The position numbers and the translations under genes are program-made. Below are positions 16,502 through 24,391 of a DNA stretch of 64,000 nucleotides, in pieces; the first letter of the stretch is position 1, and every line of letters begins with the position of its first letter. Under the pieces are notes generated by a model. It was not told where the DNA came from and did not search any database. It saw only the letters and a program-made list of their open reading frames with translations. This DNA comes from an uncultured bacterium (lineage in GTDB: Bacteria > Patescibacteriota > Minisyncoccia > Phycocordibacterales > CAIZLB01), in contig CAIPFZ010000018.1 in NCBI GenBank assembly GCA_903864515.1, forward strand, positions 32,906-96,905. Reading direction: 5' to 3'.

Positions 16502-17517
16502 TGATTCTCACAATAGTGAGTACTTCTGCCTCCAACTACAATTCTTTTGATTGTATATTTTAAGACTTCTTTTGTCTTGCCTGTTTCTGTCTTGCTTAAC
16601 CTCTTGCATTCCGTTTTGCTGCACAACTCTCCCTTCTTTCTATAAACATTGTGCTGTTCTTGAAAAGATCCTTTTTCTCCATCTATATTTCTATAATCAG
16701 ACATTGAGTCTCCTCCAAAGTCTATTCCATTTGTTAAAACAGTTAAAATGGATTGAAAAAGTTTTTTAAGCGCATGTTGCGGAATGTTTCTAACAATACT
16801 TTCTGGGTGAATATTTGAAAGCCAAAGTGCTTCATCGGAATAAATATTACCAATACCTGCAATTATTGTTTGATCCAATAGTACTGTCTTAATTTTACCA
16901 TTTGGTTTTTTATTAATTTGATCTTTAAATATTTCAAAATTAAATTCCTTGTTTAAAGGCTCTGGTCCAAGATGGGCTAAATCAGAGGAGTGAAATAATT
17001 TATCTGTTTTTATAACAGTAACTTTTGCAAACTTTCTAGTGTCAGATAAGACTAGTTTGCACCTCTCAGTGAATTCTGATTTTTTATGCAGTAAACTGAG
17101 GCTAAAAACAAGCCTTATGTGAGAATTGAATGGATCGTTCAAGGCTTGATTGTTAGTATTTGTTGGTTTCCATGGGTCATCTGACTTAATGGATGTGGCT
17201 TTACTCCTTGTTTTTGAGGAAATGCTTGTATTTGTATATTCTCCAAACATTAAGTGACCAGTCATTTTCATGTGAATAAGAATAGTTTCCTTGTTGTCTA
17301 GATTTATTAAAATATTTTTTGCTCTACGTTCTGCATTTATAATTTTTGCTCCAATAATTCTGTTTTTGAATTCTGTGAAAAACTTCGGATCTTTAATATT
17401 CTCCTTCGATTTATAATATGGACTATTATAAATACTCCAGACATCAATTATCTTTGCGCCTTTTACTTTTTTATTTAAACCATTAACGGTTGTTTGTACT
17501 TCTGGTAATTCTGGCAT
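16486..17517 (-). CDS. mutM: formamidopyrimidine-DNA glycosylase (Fpg/MutM)
   Basis: A 343-residue base-excision enzyme for oxidised purines. After removal of Met the protein begins PELPEVQTTV, with the catalytic Pro and Glu. MKMTGHLMFG contains the conserved lysine region. DQTIIAGIGNIYSDEALW is the helix-two-turn-helix. The C-terminal zinc finger (LCSKTEC, later YCENH) has a wider spacing than the usual C-x2-C, and GGRSTHYC keeps the DNA-contacting arginine. Two features are odd: the length exceeds the normal 270-290, and there is an extra polar loop at about residues 92-125. The 3' end overlaps the convergent methyltransferase gene by 16 bases. Confidence 0.92.
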   Translation of the reverse strand: MPELPEVQTTVNGLNKKVKGAKIIDVWSIYNSPYYKSKENIKDPKFFTEFKNRIIGAKIINAERRAKNILINLDNKETILIHMKMTGHLMFGEYTNTSISSKTRSKATSIKSDDPWKPTNTNNQALNDPFNSHIRLVFSLSLLHKKSEFTERCKLVLSDTRKFAKVTVIKTDKLFHSSDLAHLGPEPLNKEFNFEIFKDQINKKPNGKIKTVLLDQTIIAGIGNIYSDEALWLSNIHPESIVRNIPQHALKKLFQSILTVLTNGIDFGGDSMSDYRNIDGEKGSFQEQHNVYRKKGELCSKTECKRLSKTETGKTKEVLKYTIKRIVVGGRSTHYCENHQTKY

Positions 17518-17587
17518 TTTTGACGATTACTGTATCTTGAATAATAAAGAAATGTGGTGAGATGGTGGGGGGGGAGAAAAAAGGAGT

Positions 17588-18205
17588 TTAACTCAATACT
17601 TTAAGAGTTGCTTTAAGTATTGTACTTATGTCCTTCGTGTCTCTAATTTCCTTGGAAACATTCTCAAGCGCTTCTCTTGCTTCGCGCTGAGTATAACCTA
17701 ATGCCTTAAGTGCTTCAAGTGCCTCCACTTCAATACCCCTATTTTGTTTGTTGTTTGATATTATTCCACCCTCAATTGAATCGTCATCCATATCACCCAA
17801 TATCTTACCTTTTAATTCCATAACAATCTTTTCTGCGATTTTCTTACTTATCCCAGATACATTTGTTAAGTATGAAATATCTTGAGAGACAATAGCTTGT
17901 CTAAGATTTTGAGTATTAGCAAGTCCTAAAATATTCAAAGCAGATTTAGGCCCTATACCAGAAACACTAAGCAGGAGATTGAAAAAGTCTAATGAGTTTT
18001 TGTTTTTGAAGCCGTAGAGGTCTATTGCATCATCTTTGACAACGGTGTGAATCCAGATATCGACATGAGAAATACCTTCTGTTTCTGCAATAAAATCAGG
18101 GGTGGTGTAAACTTTATAACCCACACCGTTTTGATCGTTTCCTGTGTTTACGATCAAAAACTTCAAATCCCTATAAATAATGTCTCCTTTTAGGTATCCA
18201 ATCAT
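17588..18205 (-). CDS. ruvA: Holliday junction branch migration protein RuvA
   Basis: A 205-residue protein that forms the tetramer cradling the four-way junction and recruits RuvB. The N-terminal OB fold starts MIGYLKGDIIYRD. Two helix-hairpin-helix motifs follow (SGIGPKSALNIL and VSGISKKIAEKIVMELKGK). An acidic linker and the C-terminal RuvB-binding three-helix domain (EALKALGYTQREAREAL) are complete. It stands apart from ruvB and ruvC in the same window. A run of eight G at 17567-17574 lies between it and mutM. Confidence 0.95.
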   Translation of the reverse strand: MIGYLKGDIIYRDLKFLIVNTGNDQNGVGYKVYTTPDFIAETEGISHVDIWIHTVVKDDAIDLYGFKNKNSLDFFNLLLSVSGIGPKSALNILGLANTQNLRQAIVSQDISYLTNVSGISKKIAEKIVMELKGKILGDMDDDSIEGGIISNNKQNRGIEVEALEALKALGYTQREAREALENVSKEIRDTKDISTILKATLKVLS

Positions 18206-18267
18206 GTGCGCATTATAGCATATTTTATTATGGTGATTTGGTAAAAGTGATATATTTTATTGTGTAG

Positions 18268-18296
18268 TTGTCAAAAAACAACTTTTCTGCTATTGT
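18268..18296 (+). promoter_or_regulatory. rpsT promoter
   Basis: TTGTCA at 18268-18273 and TATTGT at 18291-18296 are spaced by 17 nt. The predicted transcription start is only about four nt before ATG 18308, giving an almost leaderless mRNA. Confidence 0.75.
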
Positions 18297-18307
18297 TTGC
18301 AATACAT

Positions 18308-18568
18308 ATGCCAATAACCCAATCAGCAAAAAAAGCACTTAGAGGCTCAGAGAGAAAGAGAGTTGTTAATGTTCGTCGTAAGAAGAAGGTAGACATAGCT
18401 GTTAAGGCTGTTAAGACTCTTACTTCAACAGACAAAGCTACTGCTCAAACAGCTCTATCTAAGGCTTACAAGGAATTAGACAAGGCTGCAAAGAACGGTC
18501 TTATAAAGAAAGGCGCAGCAGACAGAAAGAAGTCAAGATTAAGTAAAATGGTTAAGAAGTTAAGTTAA
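18308..18568 (+). CDS. rpsT: 30S ribosomal protein bS20
   Basis: An 86-residue, very basic, helical protein that binds 16S rRNA early in small-subunit assembly. The family features are visible: MPITQSAKKALRGSERKR at the start, SALKAYKELDKAAKNGLI-like central helix and KNGLIKKGAADRKKSRLSK at the end. ATG 18308 is supported both by the family length and by the promoter, since an upstream in-frame extension from 18260 would run through the -35 box. A strong terminator follows. Confidence 0.93.
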   Translation: MPITQSAKKALRGSERKRVVNVRRKKKVDIAVKAVKTLTSTDKATAQTALSKAYKELDKAAKNGLIKKGAADRKKSRLSKMVKKLS

Positions 18569-18586
18569 TTAAATAGATTAATTTAT

Positions 18587-18622
18587 CAACAAAAAATACC
18601 TCATCTGAGGTATTTTTTGTTG
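18587..18622. terminator. bidirectional terminator
   Basis: A 17 bp perfect stem of CAACAAAAAATACCTCA with its complement separates rpsT from the convergent PH-domain gene. Confidence 0.9.
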
Positions 18623-18628
18623 AGGGGA

Positions 18629-19330
18629 TTAAATAAGGGGGTCTTGCTTAAGATCCTTTGGATCTACATCATCAATATTCTTATTATCTCCCAGTATTGT
18701 AGGGTGTTCTTTAACAATCGGCTCTGTTGTTAAGGGGACTGCGTTTCCATCCTTCTTTACCAATATGTGATGATGGGGGTTTGGTCCATTTTCTTCCTTC
18801 TGCTCCTCCTCCAATATTAGTTCCATAATAACGTCCTTAACTCTTTGAGGATTAGAAATCTGTTCAAAGAAGAATTTATTATCCTTTCCTGCAGTTTGTA
18901 TCTCTATTACTCCATAATTGAAAAAAGTCGGTATTAAACCTTGAACTTTATAAGAAACGTCTTGTATTTTATCCAATTGTAATTCAGCAACTCTTCTGTT
19001 GAAAAAACCAGTCTGTAAACTGTCCACAACCCTCTCTGTTGTGACAATCCAGTTGTCTAGCGTATACATCGTAATTACATAAAATAGCCAAAACCATAGG
19101 AATAGATAATAGGTAATCCAAAGAAAGGAGTAGATTGCTATTAAGTCATATTTAACAATTATAGAGCTAAAAGCAACTAGAAAAACAAAGGGTAGGAATA
19201 CAAAAAAGCCAATAAGTAGTATTTTTGCGGTAAGAGTAATCCAGTGTCTGTGTAAAACGAGAATAACATCTTCCTCCTCCTCTTTTCCCTCAAAAAACCA
19301 ATTGTGTTTTTTTAATATTACTTTAGGCAT
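18629..19330 (-). CDS. PH-domain (bPH2) membrane protein
   Basis: A 233-residue protein with an N-terminal cytoplasmic stub, two adjacent membrane segments (about residues 31-58 and 65-90) and then a bacterial PH-like domain beginning TLDNWIVTTERVVDSLQTGF and continuing through LDKIQDVSYKVQG to NYGVIEIQTAG. This arrangement is that of the YdbS/YdbT-like bPH2 family, whose role is unclear and probably membrane-related. The C-terminal 50 residues are charged and probably disordered. It starts 2 nt after the stop of the upstream small membrane protein, so they form an operon. Confidence 0.85.
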   Translation of the reverse strand: MPKVILKKHNWFFEGKEEEEDVILVLHRHWITLTAKILLIGFFVFLPFVFLVAFSSIIVKYDLIAIYSFLWITYYLFLWFWLFYVITMYTLDNWIVTTERVVDSLQTGFFNRRVAELQLDKIQDVSYKVQGLIPTFFNYGVIEIQTAGKDNKFFFEQISNPQRVKDVIMELILEEEQKEENGPNPHHHILVKKDGNAVPLTTEPIVKEHPTILGDNKNIDDVDPKDLKQDPLI

Positions 19331-19332
19331 GA

Positions 19333-19602
19333 TTATTGTGTTTTTTGTTTAAAATTATTTAAGATGACACTATTTTCCTTTATGAAAGTACTTTCACTTC
19401 CAAACATTTTTTTAAAGTCTATTTGAGTAAAGAGCATGAAGCTAAGCATACTGAGAATGATGGATCCGGCTAAAAATACAGCCACAATTTTCTTTGGCCA
19501 AGATGTAATGCCATATTTAAGAAGGTGATACACTATAAAGAAAGCGCCCAACCAATACACAGCTAGGTATATTACTGGGATTGAAAGCATTATCTTGTTC
19601 AT
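19333..19602 (-). CDS. small two-span membrane protein, unknown function
   Basis: An 89-residue protein with two hydrophobic segments (about residues 5-28 and 37-60) and a basic loop between them. The tail is polar. No family is recognised. It is the first gene of a pair with the PH-domain protein (2 nt gap), so a joint role at the membrane is plausible. Confidence 0.7.
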   Translation of the reverse strand: MNKIMLSIPVIYLAVYWLGAFFIVYHLLKYGITSWPKKIVAVFLAGSIILSMLSFMLFTQIDFKKMFGSESTFIKENSVILNNFKQKTQ

Positions 19603-19729
19603 GGAAGTATTTTATCACAGATAAAAATCTTTTGCCTTGAATGCCTATTGTTCTTGATTGGCTTATGTGCCAAATTCTTTAATGGGGTAGGCGTATGCTA
19701 ATTGCAGTAATTAGACCTATCTTATAAAT

Positions 19730-19804
19730 TGGTGCTCCCGGTAGGAATCGAACCTACATTTTAACTTCCGCAAAGTCATGTCCTATCCATTGAACGACGA
19801 GAGC
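19730..19804 (-). tRNA. tRNA-Arg (anticodon GCG), CCA encoded
   Basis: A 72 nt cloverleaf plus encoded CCA: acceptor GCTCTCG/CGGGAGC, anticodon stem TGACT/AGTTA, loop TTGCGGA with GCG at positions 34-36, and T-arm GTAGG-TTCGATT-CCTAC. The T-arm and much of the body resemble the tRNA-Arg(TCT) at 25.4 kb. GCG is unusual for bacterial arginine tRNA, where ACG (read as ICG) is the norm. Confidence 0.92.
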
Positions 19805-19831
19805 AATACCATAAAAAGTACCACAGATTTG

Positions 19832-20314
19832 CTAAAAACCCAAATTTTCTAGTATAAGTTGAGAAAGTGACTCCTCCATCTCCTTTTCAAGTAGATTATA
19901 CAACAAAAAATCTCTAATCTCATGAGTCTCTATTCCATCAATTGGAATTATCAATAATGGGACAAGTGACTTTCTAGACTTAATTAAAAGCTGAGACATT
20001 CTACCGTGTTCCTCATTATCTTGAACCCAAAATGACTCAAGAGTAGCGTAAGGGTAGAGTTTGTTACCAATTCTAACTCCCATTCTATTTAATTCAAATA
20101 TAGTTAATTTAGGATGTCTAGACCCTACAATAGCAAGAGATATACCAATAACTATTAAAAGAATTCCAAATAGATAATTACCAAATATAATAGAAAGAAA
20201 GGATGCTGTAACAATTAGTATTCCAAGAGACCAATACCAGTCTTTACTTTTCTCACGATGCTCATGCTCGTAAGTTTCCCAGGTTATTGATTTGACTTGT
20301 GATTCATCGTTCAT
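19832..20314 (-). CDS. two-span membrane protein with PH-like C-terminal domain, unknown function
   Basis: A 160-residue protein. Residues 1-25 are polar, followed by two closely spaced membrane segments (WYWSLGILIVTASFLSIIFG and LFGILLIVIGISLAIVG). A soluble beta-rich domain comes after (FELNRMGVRIGNKLYPYATL, then QLLIKSRKSLVPLLIIPID). The topology is the same as that of the bPH2-type proteins and of its neighbour at 18.6 kb. I cannot assign it to a named family. It is transcribed towards tRNA-Arg. Confidence 0.75.
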   Translation of the reverse strand: MNDESQVKSITWETYEHEHREKSKDWYWSLGILIVTASFLSIIFGNYLFGILLIVIGISLAIVGSRHPKLTIFELNRMGVRIGNKLYPYATLESFWVQDNEEHGRMSQLLIKSRKSLVPLLIIPIDGIETHEIRDFLLYNLLEKEMEESLSQLILENLGF

Positions 20315-20358
20315 AATTAAAATAATTATATCACTCGATTAATGATATTGCTATATCA

Positions 20359-20811
20359 TTAAAATTTATCTTGAAACGGAATATCTATAAGCTTCTCGTA
20401 CTTCCCACCAGAAATCTTTTTTTCATATACTCTTATAAAAGAAACTTTAAATTTAGGTAGTTTTAACAATTTGTCTTTCGCCCCTTCCTTTACTAATAAT
20501 AGTTCTTGAGATGTCATCCCCCATGACGTTCCAGCTAGTGTGAGGTGAAAATGATAATTAGCACCCTCAAAATATTTTTTAGTTAATTCGTCACCAGGCT
20601 TAATTGTATTCATAAGTATTTTATGAAGGTCTGATAATTCCCTTGTGGGTGAAGGGGTTAGAAAGACAACGTTTTCTCCAAAATTACCAACATCAACCAT
20701 TGATATGTGAAAATTAGGATAACCCTGAACTGCTTTTTTAACAGAAGAAATCCAGCCCTTATCTTCAGATAATCCACCTTGAGCTTTAACTGTAATGTGA
20801 GGCTCTACCAT
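20359..20811 (-). CDS. 2'-5' RNA ligase / 2H phosphoesterase family protein (LigT/ThpR-like), frame-disrupted at its start
   Basis: The 150 residues from ATG 20811 carry both 2H motifs, HITV near residue 5 and HLTL near residue 90. These are the paired histidines of the LigT-like cyclic phosphodiesterase fold. The first beta strand of the family is missing from this frame. It is encoded just upstream in another frame (20811-20903, MQYFIGIPLPDD...). The two frames meet at a run of four C on the coding strand (20814-20817), followed by the overlapping stop-start TAATG. Restoring one base would give a normal protein of about 181 residues. So either the gene is broken, or translation shifts by -1 or reinitiates there, or the assembly lost a base. 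Confidence 0.8.
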   Translation of the reverse strand: MVEPHITVKAQGGLSEDKGWISSVKKAVQGYPNFHISMVDVGNFGENVVFLTPSPTRELSDLHKILMNTIKPGDELTKKYFEGANYHFHLTLAGTSWGMTSQELLLVKEGAKDKLLKLPKFKVSFIRVYEKKISGGKYEKLIDIPFQDKF

Positions 20812-20903
20812 TAGGGGACTTTATTGTTTGGAAAACTTTTTTGAAAGCTCACAATCTTTTCTTTAATATCATCTGGTAATGGAATTCCAATAAAATACTG
20901 CAT
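20811..20903 (-). other. N-terminal fragment of the LigT-like gene in a second frame
   Basis: Thirty codons from ATG 20903 encode MQYFIGIPLPDDIKEKI..., the standard first strand and helix of LigT-like proteins. They end at TAA 20813-20811, which overlaps the ATG of the downstream frame (TAATG). Confidence 0.7.
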
Positions 20904-21099
20904 TTTAGTTTAATTAATTTGATGCTTTAATATTTAGATAAACAGGATAACCCTCACATATCAAGTCTTCAATGGGTACATATTAACATGTTTAAACTAA
21001 GTTGTCTGAGATGTGTGTTTTGCGATTATCTAGTTAATTTTAAGTATTCTTGTTAATATATTCACCAGAGACAGTAAACCATCAACCTGAAAGGAAAAA

Positions 21100-21471
21100 A
21101 TGAAAACGTTTTTGTACAGACTGATATCAATTAGGAACGGAAACAAGGATGGGGTGTGGGTTTTGGGAGGAACCCTCTATTACCATCATCAACTTCTCCT
21201 CGTGATAGAGGCTGATGATGCAGAACAAGCAGCAAAAGCTTTGGGTACTAAGATTGTTGGTTCGTTTGATCGTTCGCGTGCAAATCTTCCAACGGTGTAT
21301 TACACTGGTATTTCTCATGAAAACCAAGATCGTGCTTCCAATCACAAAGAAGGGTGTTTCTTTCTGTCACTTAAGGAATTGGAGCCGGGTGATGAATCTA
21401 CGCATCCTGACTTAGTTGAGAAGACACACCTCAAGGTTACAGCACCAAGAGCAGTGCGGGTTGTCGCCTGA
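21100..21471 (+). CDS. hypothetical protein with Shine-Dalgarno start
   Basis: A 123-residue soluble protein of no recognised family (MKTFLYRLISIRNGNK ... PRAVRVVA). It differs from its neighbours: a purine-rich AAAGGA lies at a good distance before ATG, the codons are richer in G and C, and it stops with TGA. A very GC-rich 13 bp hairpin follows. The region 20904-21099 ahead of it is AT-rich and shows no other gene. Its style suggests a different origin or an expression mode unlike the surrounding leaderless genes. Confidence 0.75.
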   Translation: MKTFLYRLISIRNGNKDGVWVLGGTLYYHHQLLLVIEADDAEQAAKALGTKIVGSFDRSRANLPTVYYTGISHENQDRASNHKEGCFFLSLKELEPGDESTHPDLVEKTHLKVTAPRAVRVVA

Positions 21472-21498
21472 TTTACACAAACAACCTGTATAAACAAC

Positions 21499-21527
21499 AG
21501 CCCCGTCGCACTTCGTGCGACGGGGCT
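21499..21527 (+). terminator. GC-rich hairpin, terminator-like
   Basis: A perfect 13 bp stem (AGCCCCGTCGCAC with its complement) and TTC loop. It lacks a T-run, so it may terminate weakly or protect the 3' end of the mRNA. Confidence 0.6.
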
Positions 21528-21548
21528 AAGTCATGTTTATTGTATCGG

Positions 21549-21635
21549 CGGAGGAGGTGAGATTCGAACTCACGGTCCCCGTAAAGAGACTCTTGTTTTC
21601 AAGACAAGTGCATTAGACCACTCTGCCACTCCTCC
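21549..21635 (-). tRNA. tRNA-Ser (anticodon TGA)
   Basis: A class II tRNA of 87 nt with a long variable arm (GAGTCTCTTTACGGGGACC region), anticodon stem CTTGT/ACAAG, loop CTTGAAA, acceptor GGAGGAG/CTCCTCC and discriminator G. The next bases read CCG, so CCA is not fully encoded. Confidence 0.93.
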
Positions 21636-21758
21636 GTGTTTGTCATATTAGCAAAAATAAGGAAAAAAACAATAGACCACTTAAACTATTAATTCTAAGT
21701 GATGTTTAATCAGTTTAATTAGCCATAAATCATTCTTTTTGCTAGACTAACTGTACTT

Positions 21759-22637
21759 ATGAATAAAGCTGTCTCTGAAATTAAAAAGAGAATAATAGGC
21801 CTAGATTTTGGCTCAAAAAGAATTGGAGTTGCTCTTTCTGATGAGCTTGGTTTGTTGGCTTTTCCTTTGTGTGTGGTGCCAGGTTTTGGACATGACACAG
21901 ATAAAAGAGAGGAGAGAATGAGTCAAACAGAAAAGGAAGTATTATCGATATTAAAAGAGAAGGAGATTGATACTGTAATAATTGGACATTCCGTTGATCT
22001 GAAGGGTTTTGATAATACAATAATGACGGACGCTAGAATATTTGGTTCAAAACTTGAGAGCTACGGCTTTAAGATAGTTTATGAGCCAGAACTATTTTCA
22101 ACTGTCCAAGCGACAAAAATTCAAGGAGAGAACAAAAACGCTGACGCATCTGCAGCTGCTATCATTTTACAAAGTTATTTAGATAGAATAAAATTTAAAA
22201 ATATGAATACACAATCACAAGATTTGGGAACAAGTTCCGATAATTTAAACAATACAGAATCGACAGAAGCTCCAAAGGGTGAATCAAAGAGTGAAGTAAA
22301 AAGCACACCAGAATATATAACAATTGATGATTTTATTAAGGTAGAAATTAAGATTGGTGAAATTATGACCGCTGAGACAGTTGAAGGTTCTGATAAGTTA
22401 TTAAAGCTCTCAGTGGACTTTGGTGAAGAAAAACCAAGGCAGGTTTTGTCTGGAATTGCTAAATATGTTGAAATAGAAGAGTTGATAGGAAAAAAATTTC
22501 CCTTTGTCACAAATCTTGCACCTAGGAAGATGATGGGACAAGAAAGTCAGGCTATGATTTTGGCAGGAAGTCATGAGAATGATCTTGCTCTACTTAATCC
22601 AAGTAAGGATTTACCGAATGGAACGAAGTTAAAATAA
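21759..22637 (+). CDS. RuvX/YqgF-like nuclease fused to a C-terminal tRNA-binding (EMAP/Trbp111-type) domain
   Basis: A 292-residue fusion. Residues 8-145 are the RuvX/YqgF RNase H-like domain: GLDFGSKRIGVALSDELG with the first Asp, DTVIIGHSVDLKG, the usual DERLTT site changed to YEPELFST, and NADASAAAIILQSYLD with the last Asp. A polar linker (about 149-183) follows. Residues 184-292 are an OB-fold tRNA-binding domain of the type found at the C-terminus of MetRS and in Trbp111 (FIKVEIKIGEIMTAETVEGS, RQVLSGIAKYV, LAPRKMMGQESQAMILA). An internal in-frame ATG at 22202 opens exactly at the linker and could give the tRNA-binding part alone. MetRS at 61.3 kb lacks this domain. YqgF proteins act in 16S rRNA maturation. 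Confidence 0.9.
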   Translation: MNKAVSEIKKRIIGLDFGSKRIGVALSDELGLLAFPLCVVPGFGHDTDKREERMSQTEKEVLSILKEKEIDTVIIGHSVDLKGFDNTIMTDARIFGSKLESYGFKIVYEPELFSTVQATKIQGENKNADASAAAIILQSYLDRIKFKNMNTQSQDLGTSSDNLNNTESTEAPKGESKSEVKSTPEYITIDDFIKVEIKIGEIMTAETVEGSDKLLKLSVDFGEEKPRQVLSGIAKYVEIEELIGKKFPFVTNLAPRKMMGQESQAMILAGSHENDLALLNPSKDLPNGTKLK

Positions 22638-22673
22638 AAGTAAATTAAAGTTATTTAATTTTACACAAATAAT

Positions 22674-22703
22674 CATAACAAAATCTTTTTGTTATGATAG
22701 AAT
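22674..22703 (+). promoter_or_regulatory. inverted repeat overlapping the pilM promoter -10 region
   Basis: A 10 bp inverted repeat CATAACAAAA/TTTTGTTATG spans 22674-22696. It runs into candidate -10 boxes TATGAT (22693-22698) and TAGAAT (22698-22703), the latter 8 nt before ATG 22712. It may be a terminator for the upstream gene, an operator for the pil operon, or both. Confidence 0.45.
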
Positions 22704-22711
22704 AGTAGTAC

Positions 22712-23836
22712 ATGTCACATTTAGATTTTCTAAATAAATATTTTCCAACACCACATTATCTGGAGATGTCACACGCTGGTGTGGATATTAGTTCATCGTC
22801 TGTTCACGTGTCTGAATTGATTAGAACATCTAAGGGGTTGAGACTGAAATATTGTGCTGAAGAAAATCTCGCTTCTCCAATTCTTCCAAATGAATCTTTA
22901 ATTTCTAACAAAAATCTGATTGAAGTCATGAAGAATATTCAAAAGAAGTATAAGTTAAAGTTTGTTGAAGTCTCTATTCCGGAGGAAAAAGCGTATTTGT
23001 TTACAATAGAGGTGGTTGATGGAACAAAGGAAGAAATTAGAAATAGAATAGAGATGCACCTTGAAGAAAACGTTCCAATATCTATAGATGACGCTGTGTT
23101 TGATTACCATAGAATAAAGAAAAATGAAAATACGGGTATGCAGTTTTTGGCCGTATCTGTTGTTCCTACGGTTGTTATAAATGAATATATAGAACTATTT
23201 GAATCATGTGGAATGTTTCCAATATCCTTTTTGATTGAAAACCAGGCGCTATCAAGAGCTATTGTTAAGAGGGGAGACAGAGAAAATTATCTTATAATAA
23301 ACGTTGGTCACAAGAGTACTGTACTCTCTATTGTAAATGATGAAACTGTGCAGTTTACATCTACAATAACCCTTGGATCTGAGGATTTTACTAATGCAGT
23401 AATGCAGGCGACATCTTTTGATAAAGATCAATCTTCTGTCTTAAAGTATGAAAAAGGATTCTCAAGGGATAAAGAAAATGAAGTTATATCAAACGCTTTA
23501 ATTGGTACAGCAAATATATTGGTCAGTGAAATTAGAAAGGTTCTTATGTACTGGAATGGTATGAATAGTTCCAAGATAATTGAAAACAGTATATCTGAAT
23601 TATCTAGGCAAGTACCCCAATCTTCTGTTGGTGTAAAAAAAGTATTGATTGCAGGAAAGGAGGCTGGTATTTCTGGATTCAGAGATTTCTTGGCAATTTC
23701 ACTTAAAACGCCGGTTGAAATTGCAAATGTGTGGACAAACATACTGTCCTTTGAAGATAGTATTCCAGATATATCCATGAAGGAATCATTAAGTTACGGC
23801 GTTTCCTTTGGGCTAGCTTTATTAAAAGATCAATAA
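22712..23836 (+). CDS. pilM: type IV pilus assembly protein PilM
   Basis: A 374-residue actin-fold ATPase-like protein. The N-terminus shows HAGVDISSSSVHVSEL, the first phosphate-binding loop of the PilM/FtsA fold. IEMHLEENVPISIDDAVFDY is the usual PilM region, and YLIINVGHKSTVLSIV is the second phosphate loop. KVLIAGKEAGISGFRDFLA closes the nucleotide site. PilM sits in the cytoplasm and links PilN to the pilus motor. It is the first gene of a tight operon with pilN, pilO and a fourth gene. Confidence 0.9.
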   Translation: MSHLDFLNKYFPTPHYLEMSHAGVDISSSSVHVSELIRTSKGLRLKYCAEENLASPILPNESLISNKNLIEVMKNIQKKYKLKFVEVSIPEEKAYLFTIEVVDGTKEEIRNRIEMHLEENVPISIDDAVFDYHRIKKNENTGMQFLAVSVVPTVVINEYIELFESCGMFPISFLIENQALSRAIVKRGDRENYLIINVGHKSTVLSIVNDETVQFTSTITLGSEDFTNAVMQATSFDKDQSSVLKYEKGFSRDKENEVISNALIGTANILVSEIRKVLMYWNGMNSSKIIENSISELSRQVPQSSVGVKKVLIAGKEAGISGFRDFLAISLKTPVEIANVWTNILSFEDSIPDISMKESLSYGVSFGLALLKDQ

Positions 23837-23837
23837 A

Positions 23838-24389
23838 ATGTTACATCTATTAACTGAATCACAAAAGAATAAGGTGACAAAGGAATACAAGATGAGACTT
23901 GTTATTGTTGTATCTTGGATGATCATCTTTATATCCCTTACTGGTATGGCATTAACTCTGCCGATTTATTTAATATCAGTAAGTAAGATTAATCATATTA
24001 AAAACGATAATCAAAGTAAGGAAAACTCAACTAAGGCTCTTCGTGATCAGAATTTTCAAGATAAGATTAAGCAGGTTAATTCTAGCTTGGGTGCACTTAA
24101 GATGTTTGTAGGTGTACCGTCTCCCAGGAATACTTATCTAAAGATAGTCGACAGCTTGCCTGAAGGTGTATATATAGACAGGTATACTTACGGATTAATA
24201 GACGATAGTTCCGCATCAATTAGTATAAGTGGCGTGGCACCAGATAGAGAGAGACTGCTTGAGCTTCAAAATAAATTAAAATCAAATAGTGAATTTAGTG
24301 GTATTAATATTCCAATTACCGGTTTTACCAAGAAAAAAGATTTAAGTTTCTCGTTAAATTTCAATTTAATTAGAGTTATTAAAAAATAA
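23838..24389 (+). CDS. pilN: type IV pilus inner-membrane protein PilN
   Basis: A 183-residue bitopic membrane protein. A short cytoplasmic tail (LLTESQKNKVTKEYKMRL) carries the PilM-binding role, a single span lies at about residues 23-46, and a periplasm-side helix plus alpha/beta domain follow (PRNTYLKIVDSLPEGVYIDR). It starts 1 nt after the pilM stop. Assignment rests on order, topology and the N-terminal tail. Confidence 0.8.
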   Translation: MLHLLTESQKNKVTKEYKMRLVIVVSWMIIFISLTGMALTLPIYLISVSKINHIKNDNQSKENSTKALRDQNFQDKIKQVNSSLGALKMFVGVPSPRNTYLKIVDSLPEGVYIDRYTYGLIDDSSASISISGVAPDRERLLELQNKLKSNSEFSGINIPITGFTKKKDLSFSLNFNLIRVIKK

Positions 24390-24391
24390 TC

